Shown here: one piece after another, positions 38,184 through 47,084 of the stretch
How positions within the stretch are numbered: position 1 is the first letter of the stretch
How the letters are laid out: the number at the start of each line of letters is the position of its first letter
DNA from: Salibacterium salarium
GTDB lineage: Bacteria > Bacillota > Bacilli > Bacillales > Marinococcaceae
Reading direction: 5' to 3'
Length of the DNA stretch: 64,000 nucleotides
Assembly: GCF_030813635.1 (NCBI RefSeq)
Contig: NZ_JAUSUM010000001.1
Location: 434,001 to 498,000 of the forward strand
The notes under the pieces: model-generated
What the model was told of the DNA's origin: nothing
Database searches by the model: none
What the model saw: only the letters and a program-made list of their open reading frames with translations
Translations under genes and position numbers: made by a program

Positions 38184-40820
38184 ATGCGTACGATATTGCG
38201 TTTTCGTTGGGCGATTGCAGTTGTGTTGCTAGCAGTAACGGTCGGGTTGTTTATGTGGTCGCCGGACTTGTCGGAGCTTGCTGAGGAGGAAGAAAGTTTC
38301 CAACTGCCCGAGGAAATGACTTCACAGCAAGCGAGCAAGATTATGGAAGATGCGGGAGAAGGGACGGAAACGATCAGTCTTGTTTTTGAACTGGATGATC
38401 CGCTAACAGATTCAACGGAACAGGGCATTACGGATTTTATAGAAAACGTAGAGTCATCTGATGATATGACTGCTGTTCAAGATGTCACGTCCCCATTTGA
38501 GAGAGAAGAAATAAGGGACCAACTCGTGTCAGAAGAGGAAGACGTTGTTCTGGTGCCAGTGTCTATCGATGGTTCCGCAGATGATGCGGTAGAAGTCGGA
38601 GAAAAAATGGAAACATTAACTGCACCGGATGGGATGAAACGCTACGTGACCGGCGACGCGATGATAACTGCTGACGTTGACGAAACCACCCAAGAGGGGC
38701 TCGAACGGACAGAAGGTATTACGGTCGTCCTCATATTCGCCTTATTGCTTGTTGTATTCCGGGCGATTGTAACACCGTTTGTACCATTGATTTCTGTTGC
38801 AGTTACTTATTTACTCAGTCAATCAATTATCGCTTTATTAGCAGAATGGTTTGGGTTTCCTATTTCGACCTACACGCAAATTTTCCTTGTTGCTGTGCTG
38901 TTTGGCATTGGAACCGATTATTGCATTTTGCTGTTGAGCCGTTACAAAGAAGAGTTATCGGAGGGCCATGAATTAAAAGATGCAATTATAAACACGTATA
39001 AGACAGCAGGAAAAACGTTATTTTACAGCGGTCTGGCAGTATTTATTGGCTTTTCCGCCATCGGATTTGCCGATTTTGCGATTTTTCAGTCTGCCGTTGG
39101 GGTGGCTGTCGGTATTTTCGTACTATTGATTGTATTGTATACACTTGTCCCGTTTTTCATGGCAACATTAAAGGAAAAACTGTTTTGGCCGTCCAAAAAA
39201 AGTTCCTCTCATCGTGATAATAAATTGTGGGGAGCAATGGGGCGATTGTCTGTGTATCGGCCGATTCTTTCGATTGTCATTGTAGCTATCATTACGCTAC
39301 CTTTCATATTAACGTACGATAATGATGTGTCGTATAACAATACGGATGAAATTAGTGCCGGGGCTAAATCAGTGGAAGGGCTTCGTGTGATTGAAGATGC
39401 TTTTGGCATGGGAGATGCACTCCCCCTTGAAATCGTGATGGATTCAGACGATGACATGATAACGAAAGAAAAAATAGCTGCCGTTGAATCGTTATCGGAA
39501 CAACTCGAACGTTCGAGCGATGTGGAAGAAGTACGGAGCATTACACGTCCGACTGGCTCTGTCATTGATGAAATGTATGTGGATACACAAATGGAAGACG
39601 TGTCCACAGGAATTGCAGACGCAAGAGAGGGATTGACTGACGTCCAAGACGGATTAACAGAAGTTCAAAATGGCTTACAAGATATGAGTAGCCAAGTTCA
39701 AGGTTCAGGAGGCGGCGGTTCTTTAAATGAAGCAATAACTGGCGTAGAAGACATTAACAGCCAAGTTGCGGGAATATCCCAGCAGTTGCAGCAATCAGGA
39801 GACATCCAAACCGCGGTCCAGCAACTTGCTGGGGTACAGCAAGGATTGAATGAGGTACAATCAGGCTTAGAACAAGGAAATCAACAAATAAATGCCCAGC
39901 AATCGCAAGTTAGTGGTCTATCAGGAAACTTAGATGAACTAGCGAACGGTATTCAAGAGGCAATGGATGGATTAACGGAGATTGAAGAAGGACTTCAAGA
40001 TGCGGAAGAATTTACAGAATCCGTATCTGCGGCTTCTTATACACGTGGAACGGGCGTGTTTATAGCAGATGAGTTGCTGGAGGAAGACGATTTTCAAGAT
40101 GGTATCGATCAATATGCCTTTGACGATGAGACGGGGATGACGATTGAGGTCAGCTTAACCGAAGATCCATATTCAATTGAAGCTACGGAGGCGACCGAGC
40201 GGATTGAGCAAATGGTTGATCAAGAAGTTGAGGGCACGTCTCTAGAAGATGATACGATAACGTATAGTGGAGTTCCTGGGACAAACAATGATTTGAAAGA
40301 AATTTCGTCCGATGATTTTATAAACAGTATCATTATTATTTTAATCGGTCTGTTTGTCATTCTCGTGATTTTGTTACGGTCATTGTTCCAACCTCTATTT
40401 ATTTTAGGAGGTCTGCTGTTGACCTATTTCACATCTATGGGAGTGGCTGAACTTATTTTCGTGCAAGGCTTTGGTTATCCGGGAATAATGTGGCCGGTGC
40501 CGTTCTTCGCGTTTGTTATGTTAGTAGCGCTCGGTGTGGATTACTCGATTTTCTTGTTTGATCGGTATCGGGAAGAATCGAAACTCGGTGTCAGAGAAGG
40601 CTTGATGAAATCGATGGTTAAAATGGGAAGTGTCATTATAACCGCAGCTATTATATTGTCCGGTACATTCGGCGCTATGATTCCATCCGGAGTACTCACG
40701 CTAATGCAGGTTGGAACGGTTGTCGTGACAGGCCTTATGCTGTTTGGCCTTGTCATTTTACCATTATTCATTCCAGCTATTGTGAGCATGAATGAGTCGG
40801 ATTCCACAAATCGAGAATAA
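38184..40820 (+). CDS. MMPL/RND family exporter (YdfJ-like)
   Basis: An 878-aa membrane exporter with the RND pattern of two repeats: one helix, a large outer loop, then five helices. Family motifs include GIGTDYCILLLSRYKEEL in the first half and ALGVDYSIFLFDRYREES in the second (the GxxxDY pair, proposed proton relay). The second outer loop contains about 150 residues of helical repeats rich in GLTxVQxGL and Gln, which would form a long extracellular coiled coil. It is longer than B. subtilis YdfJ (about 724 aa) largely because of this insertion. It may export lipids, surfactants or drugs under MarR control. Confidence 0.92.
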   Translation: MRTILRFRWAIAVVLLAVTVGLFMWSPDLSELAEEEESFQLPEEMTSQQASKIMEDAGEGTETISLVFELDDPLTDSTEQGITDFIENVESSDDMTAVQDVTSPFEREEIRDQLVSEEEDVVLVPVSIDGSADDAVEVGEKMETLTAPDGMKRYVTGDAMITADVDETTQEGLERTEGITVVLIFALLLVVFRAIVTPFVPLISVAVTYLLSQSIIALLAEWFGFPISTYTQIFLVAVLFGIGTDYCILLLSRYKEELSEGHELKDAIINTYKTAGKTLFYSGLAVFIGFSAIGFADFAIFQSAVGVAVGIFVLLIVLYTLVPFFMATLKEKLFWPSKKSSSHRDNKLWGAMGRLSVYRPILSIVIVAIITLPFILTYDNDVSYNNTDEISAGAKSVEGLRVIEDAFGMGDALPLEIVMDSDDDMITKEKIAAVESLSEQLERSSDVEEVRSITRPTGSVIDEMYVDTQMEDVSTGIADAREGLTDVQDGLTEVQNGLQDMSSQVQGSGGGGSLNEAITGVEDINSQVAGISQQLQQSGDIQTAVQQLAGVQQGLNEVQSGLEQGNQQINAQQSQVSGLSGNLDELANGIQEAMDGLTEIEEGLQDAEEFTESVSAASYTRGTGVFIADELLEEDDFQDGIDQYAFDDETGMTIEVSLTEDPYSIEATEATERIEQMVDQEVEGTSLEDDTITYSGVPGTNNDLKEISSDDFINSIIIILIGLFVILVILLRSLFQPLFILGGLLLTYFTSMGVAELIFVQGFGYPGIMWPVPFFAFVMLVALGVDYSIFLFDRYREESKLGVREGLMKSMVKMGSVIITAAIILSGTFGAMIPSGVLTLMQVGTVVVTGLMLFGLVILPLFIPAIVSMNESDSTNRE

Positions 40821-40905
40821 ATGGTGTTGTCCCGAAAATCGTAAAAAAGGGCGCAAAAACACCGAGCACAGGCTTGAAAACCAGATAAAGTGTTCGGAAA
40901 GCAGA

Positions 40906-40940
40906 AAAGGATGGCAAGTAAAATCGCCATCCTTTTTTTA
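40906..40940. terminator. terminator between MMPL and the thiamin operon
   Basis: A perfect 10-bp stem AAAGGATGGC / GCCATCCTTT with a 10-base loop, A-rich on the left and T-rich on the right, between convergent operons. Confidence 0.88.
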
Positions 40941-41705
40941 GATGAACCATTCCATTCGCACATAGAACAGGACGACCAACAAAGCAACAAACATTCCTGC
41001 AAATACAGCGTCCGAGCGGTTCCATTGGATACGCTGGTAAAAGGTACGGCTGCGTTTACCGTCAAATCCTTTCGATTCCATCGCAATCGCGGTGCGCTCT
41101 GCTTTGCGTATCGCCCCTGCCATCAACGGAATAAAATAACGTTTAAACTGTTTCAGCTTACGCTTTTCCCCAAGGCCGCGAATACGGTGGGCAGTGCGGA
41201 TTTGTTGCAGTTCTTGCTGAAACGCAGGCAAAAAGCGGTAGGCTGCCATCATGCCATAACCGAAACGAGGAGGAAGCTTACACTGCTGCACCAAGCTCAG
41301 CATAAAACGTGTCGGTTCAGTTGTCAGTACAAATAATAGTGACCAACTTGCGAAAACAAGAGCACGCATGCCAAGAGAAACCCCGGTGAACACATTTTCT
41401 AGTGCAACCGGCATGCTAGCAATGGTGAACAGTATCGTTTCTCCGCGCTCATCTGGAAATACAACTTGAATCCATATAAAACTGAAACCAAATAGCAGAA
41501 AAGGAAGCAGAAGCAGAGACAGAAATCGAATCGAAACCCCACCTAATCCTACAATCATTGCCAATGTTACTCCGAACAACAAAAGCGGAGTCCAAGGATC
41601 AAAAATCGGGATCATGACGGCAATAATAACTAGCACAGACCCGAGCTTTAAAGCGGGGTTAACTTTTTGCAGAAAGCAATTCTTTTTTTGAAAAGCATCT
41701 AACAT
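40938..41705 (-). CDS. ykoC: ECF transporter transmembrane subunit EcfT (YkoC)
   Basis: A 255-aa membrane component of an energy-coupling-factor vitamin transporter. It has about five helices, an N-terminal LQKVNPALKLGSVLV, and a C-terminal coupling region with the ATPase-contact motif AIAMESKGFDG. The preceding part, RFLPAFQQELQQIRTAHRIRG, carries the first coupling motif. It is the last gene of tenA-ykoE-ykoD-ykoC, overlaps ykoD by seven bases, and should import thiamin or its pyrimidine precursor. Confidence 0.9.
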   Translation of the reverse strand: MLDAFQKKNCFLQKVNPALKLGSVLVIIAVMIPIFDPWTPLLLFGVTLAMIVGLGGVSIRFLSLLLLPFLLFGFSFIWIQVVFPDERGETILFTIASMPVALENVFTGVSLGMRALVFASWSLLFVLTTEPTRFMLSLVQQCKLPPRFGYGMMAAYRFLPAFQQELQQIRTAHRIRGLGEKRKLKQFKRYFIPLMAGAIRKAERTAIAMESKGFDGKRSRTFYQRIQWNRSDAVFAGMFVALLVVLFYVRMEWFI

Positions 41706-43378
41706 AGTATTTCCTGCCTTAGAAATGTCTCACGCCAACGTTTCAATTCTCTTGATACAGGTACTTGTACGGATGCTTGATGCAATAATTCTTTTTTTTC
41801 GAAAAAAGTATCGACGGCACCGTCATACTTTATTGCGCCTTCATCCACCAGCAATACCTTTTCAGCATATTGTTCGATGAGTTCCATGTCGTGAGTAATC
41901 ATGAGTATGGTTTTTCCGTTTCGATGTAAGTTCTGCAAGATATTCATTAAGGCGGAGGTGTTCGCTTCATCCTGCCCGAATGTCGGTTCATCGAGAATAA
42001 GAAGGTCCTGTTTGCTCGTTAACATTGTAGCCACGGACAAACGACGTTTTTGTCCCTGACTGAGAGAAAATGGGTTTTCGCGACGTTTATCTGTTAAGTG
42101 GAACATTGCCAGCATGTCTTCTACATCTTTTTGCCACTCTTTTTGTGCTACTCCTGCTATCCGCCATCCGTATGTCAGTTCATCTTCTACGGTATCGCAT
42201 ATGAATTGATGTTCTGGATTCTGAAAAACAAAACCGGTTTGTTTCATGATGTCATCCGTTCGCATGTTTTCAGAAGGTGTCCCGTTTCGGATAATGGATC
42301 CTGTAGTGGGGACGTGAATACCAGCCAAAAGCTTTGCCAATGTGCTTTTACCAGCACCGTTAGCTCCTGCTAGAGCGACAAATTCACCAGCATACAGGTT
42401 AAATTGAATGTTAGTTAATGCTTGGTGATCTCGGTAGGAAAAAGAAACATTTTTCACTTCCATAAGAGGCTTTTCGTCCCTGATTTGATATTTTTCAGCG
42501 GTAGTGCTGTCTATGTCTGATTTCTCCATACCGATTCTTGTACATTCTGTTTCCCATTCTTCCAAACTGAGTGGTAGTTGAGACCAGTTCATTTTTCCTT
42601 CAGCTTCTAGTTTTAAAGCTTCCCGGCAAATCGTTGGAATCCATACTCCTTCTTCTTCGAGTGCAGAAAAAGAATGCCGAAACACTTCACGGGGAGAACC
42701 TTCTGTGATAACCCCGCCGTTTTTACTCAAAACAATGACGCGGTCTATGTCAGGGAGAAGGTTTCCAATATTGTGTTCGATAAAAAGGAGGGTCTTATTT
42801 TTGTTTTCAGCAATATCCATCCACAATTGCAAAATGTCTTCGGTGCTTTGTGGGTCCAAGTTGGCAGTTGGTTCATCAAGCACCATCGTTTCTGGATCAA
42901 TTGCAAGTAGGCAGGCAATCGCTGTTTTTTGTTTTAGCCCTCCAGAAAGGTTATTTATAGAATCATGACGACGTTTGGTCAAGCCTGTCATAGCAAGACT
43001 ATTTTCCAATCGAGTCTCGATTTCGTCTACAGAAATGCCAATGTTTTCAAGGCCGAAAATAATTTCTTCTTCAACAGTGACCATACAAAATTGGGTGTCT
43101 GGATCTTGAAAAAGAATGCCTACATGCTGGCATGCGTCCGTTATCGACCAAGATTCTGGAGCCATGCCTTTAACCGCAACCGATCCTGTTTTTTCGGCAT
43201 CTATCGTTCTTGGGATTAACCCCTGCAGGGCAAGGGCCAGCGTACTTTTGCCAGACCCGCTTGCCCCGAGCAGTAAGATTTTTTCGCCTTGATTTATTTC
43301 TAAGCTAACAGGTGGGAGGGACGGATTGTTTTGCATTGGGTAACGCACAGATACATCGGTGGTTTGGATGTCTATCAT
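41699..43378 (-). CDS. ykoD: ECF transporter tandem ATPase (YkoD)
   Basis: A 559-aa fused double ATP-binding subunit. The first half has Walker A GASGSGKST, signature LSGGLKQK and Walker B TMVLDEPTANLD. The second half has GANGAGKST, LSQGQKRR and LLILDEPTFGQD, with switch His in TLLFIEHN and ILMITHD. It energises uptake by YkoE/YkoC. Its start overlaps the ykoE stop (TAATG) and it overlaps ykoC, so all are translationally coupled. Confidence 0.93.
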   Translation of the reverse strand: MIDIQTTDVSVRYPMQNNPSLPPVSLEINQGEKILLLGASGSGKSTLALALQGLIPRTIDAEKTGSVAVKGMAPESWSITDACQHVGILFQDPDTQFCMVTVEEEIIFGLENIGISVDEIETRLENSLAMTGLTKRRHDSINNLSGGLKQKTAIACLLAIDPETMVLDEPTANLDPQSTEDILQLWMDIAENKNKTLLFIEHNIGNLLPDIDRVIVLSKNGGVITEGSPREVFRHSFSALEEEGVWIPTICREALKLEAEGKMNWSQLPLSLEEWETECTRIGMEKSDIDSTTAEKYQIRDEKPLMEVKNVSFSYRDHQALTNIQFNLYAGEFVALAGANGAGKSTLAKLLAGIHVPTTGSIIRNGTPSENMRTDDIMKQTGFVFQNPEHQFICDTVEDELTYGWRIAGVAQKEWQKDVEDMLAMFHLTDKRRENPFSLSQGQKRRLSVATMLTSKQDLLILDEPTFGQDEANTSALMNILQNLHRNGKTILMITHDMELIEQYAEKVLLVDEGAIKYDGAVDTFFEKKELLHQASVQVPVSRELKRWRETFLRQEILC

Positions 43379-43974
43379 TATGCGGAATCCTCCGTTCTTT
43401 TCTGATACTCCGCCTTGCCAAGAGCAAAATTATGGAGTACACCGGTGCGGACGAGGGAGTGTGTAAGATAATGACTTCCCCATCCCCCTAAAATAATACC
43501 GCTTAACAGCATCACGCCAAGCATCGCCCAAATGACGACGGAAGAATACTGACTGTATCCATACATGGCATACATTGTGAGAAAACTGGCAAACGTGCCG
43601 GCCATACCAGCAAGCATTAAAACGGGAAGTTTATAACTGCGGTATCGAAATACCGCAAAAATAATTTCTGCACCAAGACCTTGGGTGAACCCAAGAATGA
43701 GGACGGACCCTGCATTCACAGAGCCGACCATCACTTCTGTACCGGCTGCAATTAATTCAGCAATCAGTGCTACCCCCGGTTTTTGAATAATCAGCGCACA
43801 AACAATCGGCGCCATAATCCATGATCCTGCCAATATACCCCCGCCGACGGGGCCCAATACTCCAGTAATAACTTGATTTAAAAACACCCAGAGTAAATAA
43901 AGGACGCCAAACACGGCAGAAATAAACGCCATCACTACGATCTCTCTTAAGTTTAAAGTACGGGAGGTTATCAT
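43378..43974 (-). CDS. ykoE: ECF transporter substrate-specific subunit YkoE (thiamin/HMP)
   Basis: A 198-aa membrane S-component. It starts with LREIVVMAFISAVFGVLYLLW and shows segments with small residues (GPVGGGILAGSWIMAPIV) and GFTQGLGAEIIFAVFRY, typical of the YkoE family, which imports thiamin or hydroxymethylpyrimidine. It overlaps tenA by four bases (ATGA). The B. subtilis operon has a fourth protein, YkoF; here there is no ykoF, and tenA takes the first place instead. Confidence 0.9.
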   Translation of the reverse strand: MITSRTLNLREIVVMAFISAVFGVLYLLWVFLNQVITGVLGPVGGGILAGSWIMAPIVCALIIQKPGVALIAELIAAGTEVMVGSVNAGSVLILGFTQGLGAEIIFAVFRYRSYKLPVLMLAGMAGTFASFLTMYAMYGYSQYSSVVIWAMLGVMLLSGIILGGWGSHYLTHSLVRTGVLHNFALGKAEYQKRTEDSA

Positions 43975-44669
43975 TTGGAAGAATGCTCCGGTTGTTTTTG
44001 ATCAACAAATGGCCAGTCCGCCGCTTTATACGCCATGTCAAAAAACATATATTCAAGTTGACACCCATCGATAAAATGATCCTGCCACCGTTTTTTATCT
44101 TCTTCTGACGCCGTTTCAGCAAGCTGATCGAGTTTATTCAAATAGTCAGTCATTCGTGGTTCTTCTTGATTGCCGTAAAAAGAAATCCAATCATAAAACG
44201 GATGTGATTCGTCTGGTGAAAATTCTTCAACGAGGCGTTGCCCAACATAAAGATAAATCCACGGGCAAGGAAGCGTCACAGCAATAATGTCTCCTAAGTT
44301 CCCTTCATACGCCGTGTGCAGCATATGTTTAGCGTAGTGTTGAGCAACAGGAGCAAGTGGGTACCCTTGTAACTCTTCATAGCCAACCCCGGCCTGGTCG
44401 CATAAATTATGGTGAGGGTGAATCTCGCTGTTTAACACGAAACCGATACTTTTATTAAACATTTCCATATCTTCACGGGTTTTGGACTTCGCAAGACCAA
44501 TCCCTTTTGCTTGAATCATCGCGTTTAAATACTCGTAATCTTGTTTTACGTAATGAATCAGCTGTTCTTCCTCTAGTTTTCCATTTCCCAGTCCTTGGAT
44601 AAACGGATGATCGTAACAAGCTTTGAAGATGTCGTCTGCCTGCTTTCGCAGCATTTCAGAAAATTTCAT
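43971..44669 (-). CDS. tenA: aminopyrimidine aminohydrolase (thiaminase II)
   Basis: A 232-aa cytoplasmic all-helical enzyme that salvages degraded thiamin by hydrolysing aminomethyl-pyrimidine to HMP. The nucleophile Cys is in VTLPCPWIY (about residue 135), with AHYAKHM and FYGNQEEPRM also characteristic. The C-terminus has the glutamate region CQLEYMFFDMAY. GGGAGG precedes the start. It is the first gene after a TPP riboswitch, so the operon imports and recycles thiamin pieces when TPP is scarce. Confidence 0.95.
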   Translation of the reverse strand: MKFSEMLRKQADDIFKACYDHPFIQGLGNGKLEEEQLIHYVKQDYEYLNAMIQAKGIGLAKSKTREDMEMFNKSIGFVLNSEIHPHHNLCDQAGVGYEELQGYPLAPVAQHYAKHMLHTAYEGNLGDIIAVTLPCPWIYLYVGQRLVEEFSPDESHPFYDWISFYGNQEEPRMTDYLNKLDQLAETASEEDKKRWQDHFIDGCQLEYMFFDMAYKAADWPFVDQKQPEHSSK

Positions 44670-44698
44670 ATAAAATCCTCCCTATGTTATGTTTTACA

Positions 44699-44732
44699 TA
44701 AAAAAGAGCCACTCCGGAAATGGAGCGGCTCT
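44699..44732 (-). terminator. riboswitch-controlled terminator
   Basis: On the minus strand an 11-bp stem AGAGCCGCTCC / GGAGTGGCTCT (one G-U pair) is followed by a U-tract, 30 bases before tenA and about 70 bases after the TPP aptamer. It is the expression platform of the riboswitch. Confidence 0.85.
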
Positions 44733-44800
44733 GTCATAGGAATATGTTGGATGTGAAGGAGTGGTGCTACCTCTCCTACCATGAACAGACAAACCGACTC

Positions 44801-44890
44801 CACTTCCCTTCGCTGGTACTAACCAGATCAGGTTCAAAGGGACCAAGGAATTTCTTCCTTATCTCAGCTAAAAAAGCGCCCCTAGTGGAC
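44801..44890 (-). promoter_or_regulatory. TPP (THI-box) riboswitch aptamer
   Basis: Reading the minus strand from 44890, the sequence contains the hallmark words AGGGGCGC, GCTGAGAT, CCTTTGAACCTGATCTGG and GTTAGTACCAGCGAAGGGAA, the classic TPP aptamer. It controls tenA-ykoEDC through the following terminator. Confidence 0.97.
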
Positions 44891-44985
44891 TAATTTATGT
44901 AATTGTCTGTAAGTGTATCATCCATTTTATAACTAGTCAAAATAGTTTTACAAAAAAAGATTAATAAAACGCGGAACATTATGAA

Positions 44986-45019
44986 AGAGCCCTTTTTTAT
45001 TTTCGAAAAAAAGGGCTCT
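44986..45019. terminator. hairpin at the end of tctA
   Basis: A perfect 13-bp stem AGAGCCCTTTTTT / AAAAAAGGGCTCT with an 8-base loop, just after the tctA stop on the minus strand. The U-rich bases lie within the stem. Confidence 0.75.
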
Positions 45020-45032
45020 AATAATCTGTTAG

Positions 45033-46544
45033 TCATTGTTTTTTCACTTTTTTAGTGATGTTGTTTTTTAGATGTTGGTAAGTTTTTGTCTGAGAGAAAA
45101 GCGTGAAAACAAACGCTAACGTTAAAATAAGGCTGATTGGAGAGTTAATGAAACCAGCAAGAAATACACCAGGATCATTTGCTGTCATATAGGCACGTCT
45201 GAAGGACGTATCAATTAATGGTCCTAGAATCATTCCGAGTACTAGAGGTGCCACAGAGAAATGGTGTACTTTCATAAAGAAACCGACAATACCAAAGCCG
45301 AGCATCCAATAAACATCTGTCATACTGTTATTAAGCGCATATGCCCCGATGACGGTAATCACTGCAATAATTGGCAGTAAGATTTGTTTCGGGATAGTAA
45401 CGACACGCATGAAAATCGTTACAACGAGCAAACCGAATATTAACAAGAATACATTAGCAAGAACCGAAGAACCAACCATCATCCAAAATAAATCACCGCT
45501 TTGTTCCATAAGCATGGGTCCTGGCTGCAATCCGTGAATAAATAATGCACCGATGAAAATTGCCGTAACGGCATCCCCCGGTATGCCTAGTGTCAGCAAG
45601 GGAATAAGAGCTCCCCCAATGGCAGAGTTATTACCGGCTTCTGGAGCGATAACCCCCTCATAAGCTCCTTCACCAAATGGTCTATCAGGCTTTTTTGTCG
45701 TTCTTTTGGCATGATCATAAGCTATTAACGATGCGATTTCTCCTCCGGCACCAGGGAGTGCCCCTATTAATACACCCATAATAGATACACGAAGAGAAAG
45801 AGGAAGAAATTTGAAAATAAATCGTAATGGCGGAATGGCCATTTTTTTCAGACTGGTTCTTTCTCCTTTTTCATTAAGCGATTTCAATTGATACAAAATT
45901 TCAGACATTCCAAAAAGACCTAAAATAGCGGTAATAAAATCAATACCATTCATTAATTGCAAGGAGCCAAATGTAAAACGACTGCCGCCGCCAATGGAAT
46001 CCATGCCTACAAGGCCTAATATAATACCAGCACCAGCTGCGAAAATCCCCTTTGCCATAGAGCCTTGACTCAGACTTCCTATTAATAATAATCCAAGCAT
46101 CGCTAGTAAAAAGTAATCCCTTTGTGTAAATTCAATTGCAAAGCTTGCGACAATGGGAGCCGCGGTTGCAAGGACGGCAACACCTATAATTCCTCCAACA
46201 AAGGAGAAAATAGTAGTTAACGTTAAAGCTAGGCCGGCTTCACCTTTTTGCGAAAGGGGAAACCCATCAAAGGAAGTAGCCACAGATGATGGGGACCCAG
46301 GCATGTTTACTAAAATAGCAGCACGTGAGCCTCCGAAAACCCCGCCATAATAGACACCTAACATTAATGCAAGAGCAGGGAGCATTTCCCAAGAGTAAGT
46401 CAAGGAAAGTAAGAGAGCAACCGCCATAGTTACGGATAAACCAGGGATAGCCCCAATAAATATGCCGGCAAGCGTCCCTGCAGCTACAAGAAATAGCAAG
46501 TTTAGGTCTGTAAATGGAATGAGCAGTTGTTGAAGGATGTCCAT
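45033..46544 (-). CDS. tctA: tripartite tricarboxylate transporter large permease TctA
   Basis: A 503-aa membrane protein with 11-12 helices. TctA signatures are visible: GAIPGLSVTMAVALLLSLTY near the N-terminus, the repeated GALPGAGGEIASLIAYDHAK and GIPGDAVTAIFIGALF. It forms the transport channel of a sodium-dependent carboxylate uptake system with TctB and the binding protein TctC. Gene order on the minus strand is tctC-tctB-tctA. The substrate may be citrate or another carboxylate; the divergent catabolic operon points to a less usual acid. Confidence 0.95.
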   Translation of the reverse strand: MDILQQLLIPFTDLNLLFLVAAGTLAGIFIGAIPGLSVTMAVALLLSLTYSWEMLPALALMLGVYYGGVFGGSRAAILVNMPGSPSSVATSFDGFPLSQKGEAGLALTLTTIFSFVGGIIGVAVLATAAPIVASFAIEFTQRDYFLLAMLGLLLIGSLSQGSMAKGIFAAGAGIILGLVGMDSIGGGSRFTFGSLQLMNGIDFITAILGLFGMSEILYQLKSLNEKGERTSLKKMAIPPLRFIFKFLPLSLRVSIMGVLIGALPGAGGEIASLIAYDHAKRTTKKPDRPFGEGAYEGVIAPEAGNNSAIGGALIPLLTLGIPGDAVTAIFIGALFIHGLQPGPMLMEQSGDLFWMMVGSSVLANVFLLIFGLLVVTIFMRVVTIPKQILLPIIAVITVIGAYALNNSMTDVYWMLGFGIVGFFMKVHHFSVAPLVLGMILGPLIDTSFRRAYMTANDPGVFLAGFINSPISLILTLAFVFTLFSQTKTYQHLKNNITKKVKKQ

Positions 46545-46556
46545 GATGAATTCTCC

Positions 46557-47063
46557 TTATGGAAACACAATATTAAATAGTTCCGAAAATAAGAAATAAA
46601 TGACGATGATGGTGAGTATAGATATGGTTATGTTTAACACAAGAGAAATCCCTCTTAGATAAAACATGCTGGTAATCAGAAATAAGAAAGCGGCTGGAAA
46701 AAAAGAGATTACAGGAAGCAAGAGAACAAAGACAATAACCATACCGAAGTAAAGCAGAATTAATGTATAATCTTTTTTCGTGAAGGCATTGGACGTTTTC
46801 GTTGTCTCGCTGTTCGTATTAAGATCATCTGCATCGTCACCTTCAGCAGAATTGTTTTGGGAAGAAGAGCGCCAGGATAGGCGCTCTTGAAATATTGTAA
46901 AAACCCCGGCTGCAAACATACATATACTTATGAGAGCGGGGAAAAAACTTCCGCTAGAAGGATCGATAATAGTCTGATCCTCCATCATTATTGCTTGAAT
47001 TAAGATAAGAAGGCTGAAGGCAGTCATCAAAATACCTGATTTTGACGATTTCCATATATTCAT
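46557..47063 (-). CDS. tctB: tripartite tricarboxylate transporter small permease TctB
   Basis: A 168-aa membrane protein with four helices and the DPSSGSFFPALISI motif typical of TctB after the first helix. The central loop is very acidic and Asn-rich (about residues 63-85). It is the small membrane subunit of the Tct importer, between tctC and tctA. Confidence 0.9.
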   Translation of the reverse strand: MNIWKSSKSGILMTAFSLLILIQAIMMEDQTIIDPSSGSFFPALISICMFAAGVFTIFQERLSWRSSSQNNSAEGDDADDLNTNSETTKTSNAFTKKDYTLILLYFGMVIVFVLLLPVISFFPAAFLFLITSMFYLRGISLVLNITISILTIIVIYFLFSELFNIVFP

Positions 47064-47084
47064 AGCTTAAAAACCTCTCTTTAC

